Source: Lucifuga dentata
Taxonomy: Eukaryota > Chordata > Actinopteri > Ophidiiformes > Bythitidae
DNA length: 64,000 nt
Assembly (NCBI GenBank): GCA_014773175.1
Contig: VXCM01002507.1
Location: forward strand, 61,405 to 125,404
Reading direction: 5' to 3'
The notes beneath the pieces are model-generated. The model was given only the letters and a program-made list of their open reading frames with translations. It searched no databases and was not told the DNA's origin. Shown here piece by piece: positions 41,549 through 54,200 of this stretch. The position numbers were made by a program, and so were the translations under genes. Every line of letters begins with the position of its first letter. The first letter of the stretch is position 1.

Positions 41549-43625
41549 GATGACCAGAGATAAAGGTACAGCAGCAGACAGGCAAAATCAGACAGGAAGT
41601 TACCTACACACACGCTGAGGAAGAGACACACACTTCAGCCACAATTATTATAAAAACATACCTTCAGGATCATCATTTTATGTAATAAAGTGTTGAGTAA
41701 AACTGTAACCAACTGTTCAAATTAAATTCACTAAAGCGTTTGTATTGTTTGAAATGATCCTGTCAGGTAAAGCCCCATCAAAACCAGGATATTATGAACT
41801 TAAACAAAATTCATCTCAGTTTTTGAAAGTGCTGAACATCAGCAAAATAAATATTTTCTGTAATGTTCCTCAGTGTCATTTTTCCTTCCTTTTCCTTCCT
41901 TCATGTCTGCTGTTTTGCAGCTGGAATAAACAGTATAATTGCAGCTCTTTTACCATTATCTTTTTTATAGCTAATCAATTATCATCTTGGTTATAAAAAA
42001 ATTATTATTCCCTGATTTAGCAAAACTTCAGAAATTACCACATTGGTTAAAAAAAAATGCTACCAATGTGTGCATGCATGCTAATACCAGGAGATCTGGA
42101 TAAAACTATCCAATAAATGGCGTGTATTGTATTGTTATTTGACTTTCAACATGAACTCCTTTGACCACAGAATTTGAGTTAATGACTCTGCGCTAGAATT
42201 CATAATCCTAACAAGAATAAAGTTTTAATCACACAGTTTGCAGTGGAAACCTACTAGAATAATTCAGCTCAGCTCTACAACAACACTGACCATAGTCCCT
42301 CTTCCTGCAAAGTCCTTCCATCAGGACAGCTCAGAGTAAAGCAGATAAATAAGACAGCAAAAGCTTCAAAATAAGTGATAAATCCCACACGAAATCCAGA
42401 GATTGTAAGGTTAAAAATCTCTCCAGAAGCCAGAAAATGTCTCCTTTGCTCTTCTCCAAAATTTTAGCATCTGCAATGTATTGTGTAGCTGTTCCTTCCT
42501 GTGAAGACCCTTCTGTCTTTGCTGTGAATCCCATGGAGTAAGGAGCCATAAAGATTCCAAGCTGCCATAAAAAGCCATTAAGACGTGTGGATGTGGGACG
42601 TCTGCTGGCTAACATGAAAAGGATTCCAGCCCTGCTGCTCACTCATCTCCAGACCTTTCTGTGTTTGTTCTCCTCTGTCTGCTTCTCTCTACGGGGTCAG
42701 ACAAAACCGCCCAGCAGACCAGGAAGCACTTAATTTTACAGCCTCCATTTACATAAGGCAGACACTGATCAGGGATTAGTGTAACGTTAACAAATGCTAA
42801 GCGAGAAGATCTGAAAAATTACCCAAAATCTTGAGGACAGCTTAGTTAAACTTGTGCTTGAGAGGAGAGCTACCAAAATATTAGGTCTGTTCTTTTACTG
42901 ATAGAAAAAAAATTAATAAAAATGTATACTTTCCAAAGGTTTCTATTGTAATGAAGAAAATCTAAAAAAAATTAATTTAAAAAATAAAAAGCTATAACAG
43001 AATTCATGAAAATTCGCACAGTAATTATAAATAATTATAAACACAGATATTACATGCTTAACGTAGTATTTTCTGTTGTAGTTTAAATGTTACATTTATA
43101 AATGCCAGCTGTGATTTGACAGCAGTGTGACAGATTTCTGAAATTTGAACCTGAAAGTATATTTTCTACATGGTGTTTTGATGTTTTCATGTGTAATGAA
43201 TTAATTAGGTTGCTCATTTCAATCTGCTTACAAGTTCTGTTTTCTAGAATAGACATTTATGCCTACAGAACATGATAAACATATAATCGATAATGGCTAT
43301 GAAAACAAAACTGAAAGAATAACTTAAAAACCACAAAAAGTCCTAATTACTGACAAATTTTGAAGCTAATAGCTGGCAAATAACATCACAACTCAGAAAT
43401 TAGGTTTACTCTGATGCCGCAGTGATCAAGTGAAAACTATAAAGTGGGTTAGGCATAAGGGCCACTAATAAAAACCAATTATTGTGGATTAATTAATCTG
43501 GATTTCTGCTTAATGTTCTTTAGAAACCATTCTGTTATAACATTTTGCATAAATTCTAGAGTTGTATTAATTGAGTTTATAATGTACCACATTTTCACAA
43601 GTCCAAAAGGAGGACTTTACTTTTT

Positions 43626-43815
43626 TTATCCATCCACCCATCCATCCATCCTCTATACCCACTTATCCTCTAGAGGACTGTGGGGGGGCAGGAGTCTATA
43701 CCAGCAGTCATTTGGCAAGTGGGTACACCCTGGACAGGTCACTAGAGGATTACAGGGCTAACACACACAGACAGACCACTAGATCACTACAGGCAATTTA
43801 GAGTTTCCACTTCAC
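43626..43815 (-). mobile_element. Partial SINE-like copy, reverse orientation
   Basis: Begins on the + strand with (ATCC)n and carries cctggacaggtcactagagg and caatttagagtttccacttc, the reverse complement of the SINE 3' half. It lies upstream of the scml2 start codon. Confidence 0.6.
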
Positions 43816-45172
43816 CTAAAAGATGTTCAGTAATGTTCCCCATCCAGTCTGACAGAGTTGGAAACTGCCCAGATGCAGATATGTAAAGCTCCTAGAGGCA
43901 TAATTATCATATCAAGAATATCAGACTTAGTCTGATATTCTTGATATTCTGAATACCTGTGTAAATGTTATTTGCACAGGTATTCAGATTTCCCATCTGT
44001 AATAAATTAGTTTAAAAAAAGTTTTGTTTTTTTTCTTGCATCATCATTATGTGTAGAATGATTGAAAAAAAATCGCCAAATCACTCTAAACCAGACTGAG
44101 AAACATGTTTTGATCTTTTTTCTGCGTTGTGGGGAACAAACAGACTGGAAGTCGTATAAACTGGGGTCACATTACTGATTTCAGCTTTAGGCTGAAAGGA
44201 TGATGATCTCTCATCCAACAAGTTTTCTGCTATCCAACATTCCTCCTTGAAGCATTATTCTTGCACCTTTCTTACATATTTTTGTATAGTGTCTCCAGTG
44301 CACTTTTTTTTAGTAAGTCTAATTTTGATGATAAGCACTCTTTTTTACATCTTTTATACAGTATTCGCGTTCTTTTTTTTTTTTTTTTTTTTTTTTTGCA
44401 GTTTCTACAAAGTTCTTTGATTTTTGTGACCGTTTTACACCTCTTTTTTTTTTTTAGCTCTTAACATCTGTCTCAGACATTTTTTCACATTTATATAGTC
44501 TGTCTGCCTAATGTTTCCTTATTCTTTGTCAATCTGACGTTGCGCTCTATTGCTTTTTAAATTTATTGAGGGAACCATGCAAGAATTCCAATGTACTTAT
44601 GCATGTGTACCTGTAGTCTCTTGAATATTAAATCATTCTTCTGCATATGTCCTTATATTATTCTTTGTCGCGGTTTACAGTCTTTAGGTTAGATTAAAGA
44701 CTAAAGCAGCAGAATGAATCACAGCTAAATTAAATAACTGAGACGAAAAGTGTGTGACGCATTTTCATTTGGGTTATGATCACATTTAGTGGGCGGGACA
44801 CAGCTCATACATGCTACACAGCGCTAATGTTGCATTATGACAACAGGCGGGATAGCAGTGTAAGTGCTAAATGCGTTCTTAGTTTCAGCAAATCTTTGGA
44901 GGAATTTATCAAATAAAAATCTACCAATCTGCAGAACTCAGTGTAAAACCCGTAGCAAGCTCTACGTCTGCAGAAATACAGTATAAACACGCTCCTGCCA
45001 CGACGAGGAGAATGAGGAGGAAAACTAGCTGCTTCTGACCTCACAAAGAAAAGCAAACCAGAGCCAAACAAATCATTAATAGCACGTTACAAAACAGATG
45101 AGAAATGAGCCGTACAAACCGTCTGAACGAGGTATTTTGATGGGAGATTCCTCACTTTCTATCAGATGCAAG

Positions 45173-45182
45173 CCGCCATATT
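45173..45182. promoter_or_regulatory. YY1-type site at scml2 promoter
   Basis: CCGCCATATT on the + strand (AATATGGCGG on -) is a perfect match to the CCGCCATNTT YY1 consensus. Such sites commonly lie just downstream of transcription starts in TATA-less promoters. The surrounding 45100-45230 is the most CG-rich part of the scml2 5' side, so the scml2 start is probably close by. Confidence 0.5.
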
Positions 45183-45230
45183 CGCTGCAGCTCCGCGCAT
45201 GTCCACCACGCAGAGCTCTAATTCATATTT

Positions 45231-45278
45231 TTCCACTGGAGCCTCAGAAGAAAAAACACATACACACACACACACACA

Positions 45279-45324
<46 letters not shown>

Positions 45325-45865
45325 ATTTATTAATTATCTGTCTTATTAAGTTTGAAATGATTCATCTTGATTTTTGATAATATACTGCACGACGCGTGGA
45401 AACTAAAACGCGATTATTTAAGTGTTCCTGCAATCTATGCAGGGAGAGCAAATATCTATTAATCATGAATATTCAGTAAAACAGACGTGGCTAACAATGA
45501 GGAAAACATCCAAAATTATTTATTTAAAAAAATGAGGAAACGTTACAGAATTCATTGAGTATGGTTTAATTGAGTCTGATTATAAGGCTAAAAGACTAAC
45601 AATTAATAAATAAGTCTGGAAAAGTTCTACATCCTATCTAAACCTCACGCCATAACCAATAATAAATAATCTTGAGAAGAGTCCCTTCCGACAAAGTGCA
45701 ACTTCTCACCTTAAAGACAAAGAGCTTTAAAAAAAAATCACAAATTGTTCAAATTATATTTACAGTTAGTAAAGCCCAATGAATAAACCCGTAAATAGAT
45801 TTATGACTGTCAATAAAATGGGGCAAAAATAATGAATCTATAAGGAATTCTGTTTTAAAGATATT

Positions 45866-45912
<47 letters not shown>

Positions 45913-45959
45913 AGAGCAAAGTCAGTCAGAGAGATAAATGGATGGATGGATGGACGGAC

Positions 45960-46011
<52 letters not shown>

Positions 46012-46245
46012 GGTCATAAAGGGGAAGTATTGGAGGAAAGTAGAAGACAGAAAGATTTTTAAATGGATTGACCAAAATGGGAAAATGTGGCAACATAGGG
46101 AACATAGGACTAATATAAGTCAGGGTATTTATTGAGGTCACCTATCAGACATATTTAGGCCTAATCGCAATGAATTAAACAACATTTAATTTCTATTCCA
46201 AAGTTTGATTTCATCACAGCTCATCGTGGATGAAGGCGCTGCTGG
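45231..46245. repeat. Microsatellite-rich scml2-cdkl5 divergent spacer
   Basis: Contains (CA)n then (GA)n at 45258-45322, (GAAA)n at 45867-45913 and (GGAT)/(GATA)n at about 45938-46010 in AT-rich sequence. No gene seen. It separates the two divergent promoters. Confidence 0.7.
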
Positions 46246-46340
46246 AACGCAGCAGCGTCTGATTCTATTGGCTGGACGCAGCGTCGCTCAGAGGAATGAC
46301 GCTTTTGCTGCTATAAGCAGCTGATGCTGAGGCTATGAAA
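46246..46340 (+). promoter_or_regulatory. cdkl5: Candidate cdkl5 promoter
   Basis: CG-richer interval with an inverted CCAAT box (ATTGG, 46267-46271), a TGACG element near 46296 and a TATAAG at about 46312-46317. An imperfect CGCTGC/GCAGCG palindrome lies just upstream. Position fits a start about 25-30 bases after the TATA-like element. Confidence 0.4.
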
Positions 46341-46432
46341 GCGGAGCCTGTGAAGAACTGTTGACGGTACACGGTGAACCCTTCATCGGCGTTATGCCTG
46401 TGGATTCAACTGCTTCTCTATCCAGGATTTGA
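46340..46432 (+). other. cdkl5: Probable cdkl5 5' UTR exon 1
   Basis: GC-rich sequence ending in a strong donor, TTTGA|gtgagtat at 46433. The next transcript element would be the exon with acceptor tgtatttctag at 48354. The 5' limit is a guess from the TATA-like element. A few short upstream ATGs occur in it. Confidence 0.45.
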
Positions 46433-46897
46433 GTGAGTATGTGATATTTGGTCGTGTCACGACGCAGGCCAAGGGTGGGGGAGAGCGGGGGTTTTACCTC
46501 CACGGGCTTCGCGGCTCCACATGATGTTTATCCGTCTCCCACATCATCATTTTAATGTGCATGATGTACTCTGATTCACAGATTGAGCATTCGCACTTCA
46601 TACAGGCGACCCATCACATCCGCAGGTGAAAGGGAGTCATTCATTTAAGGATGGATGAGCTGCGAAATGCTTCCGTGTTTTATCCCTTATTGATTTTTTT
46701 TCTTTCCTAAACAAACAGACGCTATTTGTGGAGCTTGTTGTGCAACATTGTCGTGGACATGGCCCGTGAACTACGTTGTAATATATGCACTGATTGCTGT
46801 GTAGGCTGAAACGCGTGGACACAGCGGAGGAATGGTGGTGCGCTCTGCAACACAGCGATGAGAGAGACGCAGTTTCGGTGCAGAGAGCAGCATTACT

Positions 46898-46941
<44 letters not shown>

Positions 46942-47454
46942 TCTCTGACTCCACACACGCACACCATACACGCGCGCTCACGTAACCTGGCTGTCCAAAC
47001 TCTCATGATTCTGTGCGCAACGGCCGGTGTTTGTCGCAAATTGAATGTTTCCGTCCATCAATATTTCATGACTTCCACACTGATGTGTTGCGTCTGCCGT
47101 ATTTCCATTTACTAGCTCTCTGTCTGATGGCTGAAGCATCATCTATTTGTAGCTCATTTTAGTAGCATTTTTTTTTCTTTTTTTGCTGTAGGATGAAATG
47201 TGTCCCAGACCCTCTGCTGTTCTAATTATACGCTCTGTTAATCTCTCTGTTTATTCTGAGGTGATGTATTAATGTACATCAGTGTATTAATGTAATCACT
47301 TCCCAGAAGGCAGCAGCATACCCTTACATGACTAGCCATGGCCACAGCATCCACCTTATCACTTCCCGTGTAGAGACTTGTAGGCTGTGTGGAGTGCACA
47401 CTGCATAGGAAAACGCCCACACAGGCACATGAACCAAATCAACATTAAAACTGC

Positions 47455-47589
47455 TCTTTGTAGTTTCAAAAAAAAAAACAAAAAAACATCTAAAAAGAAG
47501 TCAAAAAGTGTTGTGCATCGCTNTTTGTAGTTTCAAAAAAAAAAACAAAAAAATATCTAAAAAGAAGTCAAAAAGTGTTGTGCATCGCT
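47455..47589. repeat. 68-bp sequence duplicated around N 47523
   Basis: The block tttgtagtttcaaaaaaa to agtgttgtgcatcgct is repeated with one visible base difference (acatct versus atatct). Probably unmerged contig ends or two haplotypes. Confidence 0.85.
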
Positions 47590-48354
47590 GAATAAATAAG
47601 TGTTAGACAAATGAAGGTGGATCAGCAGAATGCTATGAATAGCACTTTGATGGTTCCAAATCACATTTGCAAACACAATACATTGAGGCATTTAATAACT
47701 GTGGTCAATTTTTGGATGTGTGAGAGGATGAGAGCAAAGCCAAGCCTATATGCAAATAACTGTTCTGAGTGATTTTGCCTTTGTAAAAGTGTAAAATGTC
47801 GAATAAAAAGGAACATGTTCGTGGAAATAATTGGAAAAGGGATGCAAAAACAAAATTTTAGCATACAGGAAGAAGCTGACATTTGGGATAATGTTTAATT
47901 ATCAAACATTTCAATACATTCAGTTCAAATACATTTTGTATGTGGCAGCAATGGAGAGATATAATTAATTACACAATGGGTACAAATAAAATGGTGTGAA
48001 AATCTGCAAAGTTAGACACATGCACAGCAGGCATGGCTAATAATGCTGCCAGTCATTGTGTATTCAATCCAGCCTTCATCCTCTCAGCATCCTCTGCTAC
48101 AGGTTGAATGTGTGTCTGGGCTGATGGGATAGGATATGAGGATGTCATGCGTAAGTCATCTATGATTTAATCATGTCCTGAAGGAAATGCTGCTTTACTG
48201 CACATGTACATGTCCTAGTTAACTACCATCTGTGCCAGAACGCCACCAGCATGCTACTGTGTGCAAAGAATGATGGGAAATGGGACCTTGGGCTGACCCT
48301 TTAGATGCGTATTTTAACACTTTCTCTTCTCTCTTTTGTCTCTTGTATTTCTAG

Positions 48355-48725
48355 TATGAATTTGTGGACATTTGGATAGGACTGCAAGAAGGACAACCAC
48401 AAGTAATGGAAAAAGAATGAGACTGAGGCAAGAAAAGGAATTACGAGACAAGTGAACCAACGAGGAGTAGAAGACTTGAGTCAGAGCTATTCAGAACAGA
48501 AACAAACTGACATTTAGAAACTTGTGAAGGAGTGCTGTAGAGTGAATAAGAGAAGCACTGAAGTAGAAGAGGAGTGAAAATGGGTTGTGGTCAGGCACTT
48601 ACCACACTTCTCCTGGACTCTACTCTTCACTTTATTAGTCACTACTGGTCAAAGCAGGCATCTCCCCACTAAACCCAAGCAGCTCATTTCACCTGCTGGA
48701 GGAGCCCCCACCCTCGGGTGATGTG
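48355..48725 (+). other. cdkl5: cdkl5 5' UTR part of start exon, with several uORFs
   Basis: Begins after acceptor ttgtatttctag. It holds several AUGs before the kinase start: a 7-codon uORF at 48356, short ones soon after, a 30-codon uORF at 48580-48672 and an AUG-stop at 48721-48726. The frame of the kinase is closed upstream by a TAG at 48636-48638 and has no earlier ATG, so the kinase start is set at 48726. Confidence 0.7.
48580..48672 (+). CDS. Upstream ORF in cdkl5 leader (30 codons)
   Basis: ATG in a good context (A at -3, G at +4: gaaaATGg) opens MGCGQALTTLLLDSTLHF and ends at TAA 48670-48672, 54 bases before the kinase ATG. The middle is hydrophobic. There is no evidence that the peptide is functional; it could reduce initiation at cdkl5. 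Confidence 0.35.
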   Translation: MGCGQALTTLLLDSTLHFISHYWSKQASPH

Positions 48726-51292
48726 ATGAATAAGTTTGAAGTCCTTGGCATTGTGGGAGAAGGTGGGTAGTTTTACGTGGCAGAATTTATTGCACATTTT
48801 AGAATGTGAGGACTGTACCTTAAGCAATTTCATTTTCAGGGGCTTCTGGCCCCCAGAATGCTAGAGCCAGCCCTGTTTACGCCCATACATGCTGCACGTT
48901 CCAGTAATTCTAATGCCTGTTCACTGTGCTCAGGTTAGTTTATGCTGCAATACAAAACATCCTGACAGTGATATCCAGGACATTTGTTGCTGCACCTCAA
49001 GAACCTGATGAAGTTTAAGCTTTTTTTTTTTTTTAAACAAAAAAAAACAAAAAANTGAGCCTAATATATTCAATTTTCATACATGTTATGTTACTGACAA
49101 CCATTTCCCAAATGATAAAACCATATTTCCTAATATTTTGCCAAATCTCTTCATCTTTCAAAATCAAATATTAAGCGAATAATCGATGTTTCGCCTGCTA
49201 ATAGTTACACGGCCTAATAAAATAATGGTCATTTAAGTTTTTTCAATGCAGGTCTTCTTTTGGAACTATATTGAATGTAACACTAGGAAGCATTTTCAGA
49301 TCATTCCACACTTTTTATTGCACTTAAACGCTAAAATTACGTTACTTCAAAATAAACTTGAATACACGTCTTGTATAACCCAAGTCTATGTCAACAGGTC
49401 AACGTCTAATCAACAGGTTGATTTTAATAGTGTACCAGAATGAACTGAAACCAATGGCGGTCTGGAAGGTAGGAANCAACAGGTTGATTTTAATAGTGTA
49501 CCAGAATGAACTGAAACCAATGGCGGTCTGGAAGGTAGGAAAGAAATTTACATGCTTTGGGAAATGATTGTCAGTAACGTTATGTGTATGAAAATTGAAT
49601 ATATTAGGCTCAAACATGCAAAATGACTGGTATAGTCCTTTAATGTGTCTCTAATTTTATTTAGGAGTACATATTAATGTCACTTCTAAATAGGCTTTAA
49701 ATGCAGCCTTCAAGGATGAATGTTAGAAATTGCCTTATCACGTGTGTGTGTGTGTGTGTGTGTGTGTTGCTGAATTATAAAATGCTGGCTAGCTACTAGC
49801 TGTTTTCCCTCTTGCATCTCCTGTAGCACTCTGACTGCTCCATGGGTTCAGTGACAACATTGATGGCTGGTCAGAAAATTTTATAAATGAAGATACAATT
49901 TTAACTCTAGCTGCAAATGTCTCTCTAGTGTTCCAATTCCACATCCCTCACCCATCAAATCAGCCATTATTCCTTTCAGTCAGCCGTAGCTGATTCCAGT
50001 GAGTTGGAGTGATATGCATCCTTGGCTTCACTCTGATGTGAGAAGACAGAATAACTGAGTGTTTATTCTACTGTTATTCTACAGTTGATAATTCTCACTA
50101 GCTGTGATCCACATCAGTGCTCGTCATTAACCAAGAAGTTAGACACACATACACACATAGAACTGCAAGTGGAGCTGAAGTTTTAAAGCCACTACTATAG
50201 CACTTTGTCATTTTTTTCTTAGCATAACATTGTACCATCATTGTTGAGATTGTGGACATGAGCGCTTCACTGGAAAAAGCTATTTATAATGCAGGCATGA
50301 AATTTTTCTTTCCTCAGCAAAAAATATTCCTCTGCTTTGACGTCTTCAATTAGTAACACCTCACCAATAACGAAACTGGTGGAGGTGCTATCAACCTCTG
50401 TTTGTCCCCTAAGCCGTCTGTCACACACAGTATCTCAGATGCCACTATTTGGATACTGATAAAACATCTGTTATTGCTTAGTTATAATCTGCTAAAAAAA
50501 AAAAAATTACACCAATTTCAAATCTTAAATTCATCCCTGTTCATCCATATGTTGTGATATCTCAGACACCTCTTAAGAGTTTTGCAAAACTTGGCACACT
50601 GATGCTTCTTGACTCTGTCTTTCAGCATTTTCAAAGCATTAATTGGCGTTACTGAAGTGCAATTACAGGTAAAAATGAGGCGACACATTAACTCTGATTA
50701 GCCCAGATGGGTGATGCATCATTCATGTGGGAAAATTAGGGAACTAGGGAAAATAACAGGCACCAACTGGAAGTGAATACTGAGTGGCTGACGTTAGCGG
50801 CTTTCCCTGACGTGCACATTTTGTAAACGTTCAATTGGAAAGAAATGCAATAGTCAGGAAAGAATCAAAAAGCAATTAACTTCAGCCTATGCAGATCTGT
50901 CTGACTGGAAAAGTATAAAAACAGCATTTCAGCTGAAGCCTGAACATCACGAATACGGATGATCAAGCAGAACATGAGGTGCTGAGCATGGAATGTTACA
51001 TGGGCGTTGTGTGTGTGTGTGTATAACCTGTCATAATGTGTGGGGGAGTATATATTCCTCCAACTCACTTGTTAACCATTGTATCTTTGTTGATGTTTTC
51101 CTGCTATACAGGCTTTTAATCATGTTTCCATGAAGCTTAGGAAGGAAAAACATAATTAGAGATACTGAAACTTGAATATATGTCTCACTATCAGTTTTTA
51201 TCTAACTGCTGTCCCTTTCTCCCATTTCTCTCCTCCCTTTCCCCCTTTGTGGCTTAGGAGCATATGGGGTGGTGCTGAAGTGCAGGCATAAG
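48726..51292 (+). CDS. cdkl5: cdkl5 exons encoding the glycine-rich loop
   Basis: Exon 48726-48762 encodes [12 protein letters not shown] and splices (G|gtgggt) to 51258-51292, which encodes [12 protein letters not shown] and ends before gtaaga. The split glycine restores GEGAYG. The 2.5-kb intron contains a TTAA-type MITE (49055-49643) and (GT)n at 49742-49767. Confidence 0.95.
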
Positions 51293-54200
51293 GTAAGACA
51301 GCGTTTGTCATTTCTCTGTCATTTTGTTCATTTATGTTTTCCAATATTGTAATGAAGTCTTTGTGTAAAGGTGAAAATCAGGAGAGATGTTCAGGAATCA
51401 AACACCAGGAATTAAACAATATGTAATATTTAGTTTCATAATAGGTTAGCTAATGTAAAGCTACTGAGTATTTTTAAATGTGAGGAAAAATGTGACGACA
51501 AAGATGTTTACACCAACTCAGTGCAAGTAACATTCTATGCTTCCTTTCTGTCACTGGCTGTTTTAAATTGTTCATCATCTGCATCACCAATATTGTCTCA
51601 AAGATTATATTATGTGGTTTTGTAGCATTCACAGTTCACTTCATATTAATATTATTTGTACTCAGATCTTTGTTGCCAGCAAGCTTGCCAAACAATCACC
51701 ATTAGCTTCAATTCTTGATTTCAAGCTGTTTATGATGTGCAACATGTCACCAAAATGCTTCATAATTTACTGTATGTATTCATTCAAATTCATATTCATG
51801 AATCTGAATATGTTTTCTGGGGGATATTGTTGTCTAATTTGGCTTCTGATGGTAGATTTTCAAAAAAGGTCTTTAAATTTACGCCATTAATGTACTTGGT
51901 ATGCATGAGAGGGAGACATGCTGGTGTGACTCAACCAGCAGTGTTTACCATGCGCACTCCATCCGCATGGAGCGCTGCAGTGTGTTTATTCGCCTTTTTC
52001 CTACAAAACAGCTTTGGACAAATTAAAACCTTTAAACTATATCCACCTACTGAAATTACACTTTTAGACAACTAAGTGGGTATTCAGTGCAATCATAGTT
52101 TTACTTACTCCAACATGTATTTTGTTCGCTGTGTTACTGTTAATCTTAGGTTACTACTGCTTTTATTGGTGTATATATTACATATCATGTCATAAATTAG
52201 CCACAAGGCAGTAACCACACCTATATGTTAAATACAGCAAATACCAGCTATATCAGATATATCACATTTACTCAGTAAGTTTTCATGTGTACTATGCTCC
52301 AATTTTTGTTTGTACTGCAAAAAGAATGATAGTAGATCATGTACATGGATGGAATTAATTGCATTCCATTGTTTGTTGAATATACATGACTCGTTGCTTG
52401 ATCGGAGAATGAGAAAGAATCCAAAACCTGAGGAAACGCATGTAATGGTGGCTTGCTTCCATCGTAACACAGCTGCTTGTTTACATGCTTAAGTAAGTCA
52501 ATTTATAATCATGAAATATAGGTTTGTTACTCTGAGAACACCAATGTCAGTTTATGCTGATTTTAATATAATTATGACGTTCAATTTATTGCTTTAATCA
52601 GAGTATAATCAAAGTTTTAACGTGCACATCCAGCTATGTGTATAGTAAAAACCTAACAAGTATTCATCAGGAAAATATATATATAATGTGCATTAAGTTC
52701 CTGAAAAAAATATCTTCTCAGGGAAATTAAAAAGTAAGGTTTTTGGACCTTTATTTGATAACTAAATTAGGATCTACATTATCCAGAATTCTTAGCAACA
52801 GGAACGATACATGGTTCTTTCAGCGAGTTTCTTGCACACATTCCTACCATGCTTCAGGTACTGTGAAGATGATGGAAATTAGAGCGTCATAACATCACCG
52901 ACTATCAGATCTGCTTTGATTATTGCGCATTGTTTAATTTTTTTCTCTTGGCTCTGCTAAGTGTCATGATTATTTCCAAGTTCTGATAAAATACGTTTTC
53001 ACTTTGATTGGATGACTCAGTCTCTGTGGATAGAAGGGCTTGCACTACCTCATCAGTCCAAAGGTTTGTGTAGTTTTCTATGTTCCTCTGTAAGTCTTGA
53101 AACCTCGCTGTCTACTAAAAAAGTTATTTATAACTTTTATACATGTATTTATTAGTGGCAGTTGTTCACATGTTTGGGCTGGGGGAAGCTCGCATATGAT
53201 TAAGCAGCAATATTCTGTCCTGTGAGCTTCACCCAGCAGTTCCTGAACCTTTGGAGAGCACCTACCTGGATTAGGAGATTAAAAAAAAAAAAAAAANAAA
53301 AAAAAAAAAAAAATGGTTCAGGGACTATATAGTTCCAGTAGCAAAGCGGGTCCTGGTTCTTTGGTGCAAAACAAAGAAAAGTTCCTGAGTTCTTGAAAAG
53401 GTTCCTATTTTACAAAAGAACTCAGGTGTGGTGCAAAAGATATTTTACACACTCTTTGCTCCCTGAATGCTGTGCTACATCCAGTAGCAAACCAGAGCTA
53501 AACCTCTTAAGAAGGATAAATCACAAAATGAAAGAGCACAGCAGTTGGTTTCAGTCATTTGCATTTTTCCATTCTCATCAGCATTTAGGTGTTTAAGATA
53601 ATTATTGGGGGGGGGGGNCATTTTACATCTTTGGATTTTTTGGGGGCATGTTGTTCCATGCTCTCTATGGTCAACCAATACATTTAAATAATGTTAAAAA
53701 CATTATTGTACTATTATATATATGAAGGATATATATTATATCATTATACTGTATACTATTATATATATATATATATATATATTATTATTATTATTATTAT
53801 AATTATTATTATTATTATTATTATTATTATCATTATTATTATTATTATTATTACATCATTATAACATGTAAAACATTATTTTACAAAAATCAGTCAAGTT
53901 GCTCTGTGCACAGCTCACACAGAGTGTACCTTCACAAGTGCTGATGAAGGCAGGCTCACACAATGGTCAATTGCAAAAGTTAATCACAATCTGTATGTGG
54001 AGTCTGATGTATGTCGCACCACTTAGAGGTTTAGAAGATGAGGTGCATTTCCTGACCCACAAATTATGTCAAATGAAATTGAACACCCTGTCACTGTTTG
54101 AAGTGGGTGTTTTGCCTTTTACCTAAGACTATTTATTGTTCTGTATGTGATTGTGGTAAAGCGAACCTGATGAAGCTTGTGGCAAAACGTGTTGTTCGCA

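Larger units (their letters stand above)
41549..45230 (-). other. scml2: scml2 5' untranslated/first intron region
   Basis: No protein-coding signal. Read on the - strand, a GC-richer segment at about 44990-45230 with a YY1-type site is the likely first exon/promoter, with a possible donor TGTGAG|gtcaga just below 45040. The rest is AT-rich intron-like sequence with the reverse SINE fragment, tandem palindromes at 43909-43987 and poly(T) near 44371-44397. Confidence 0.45.
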
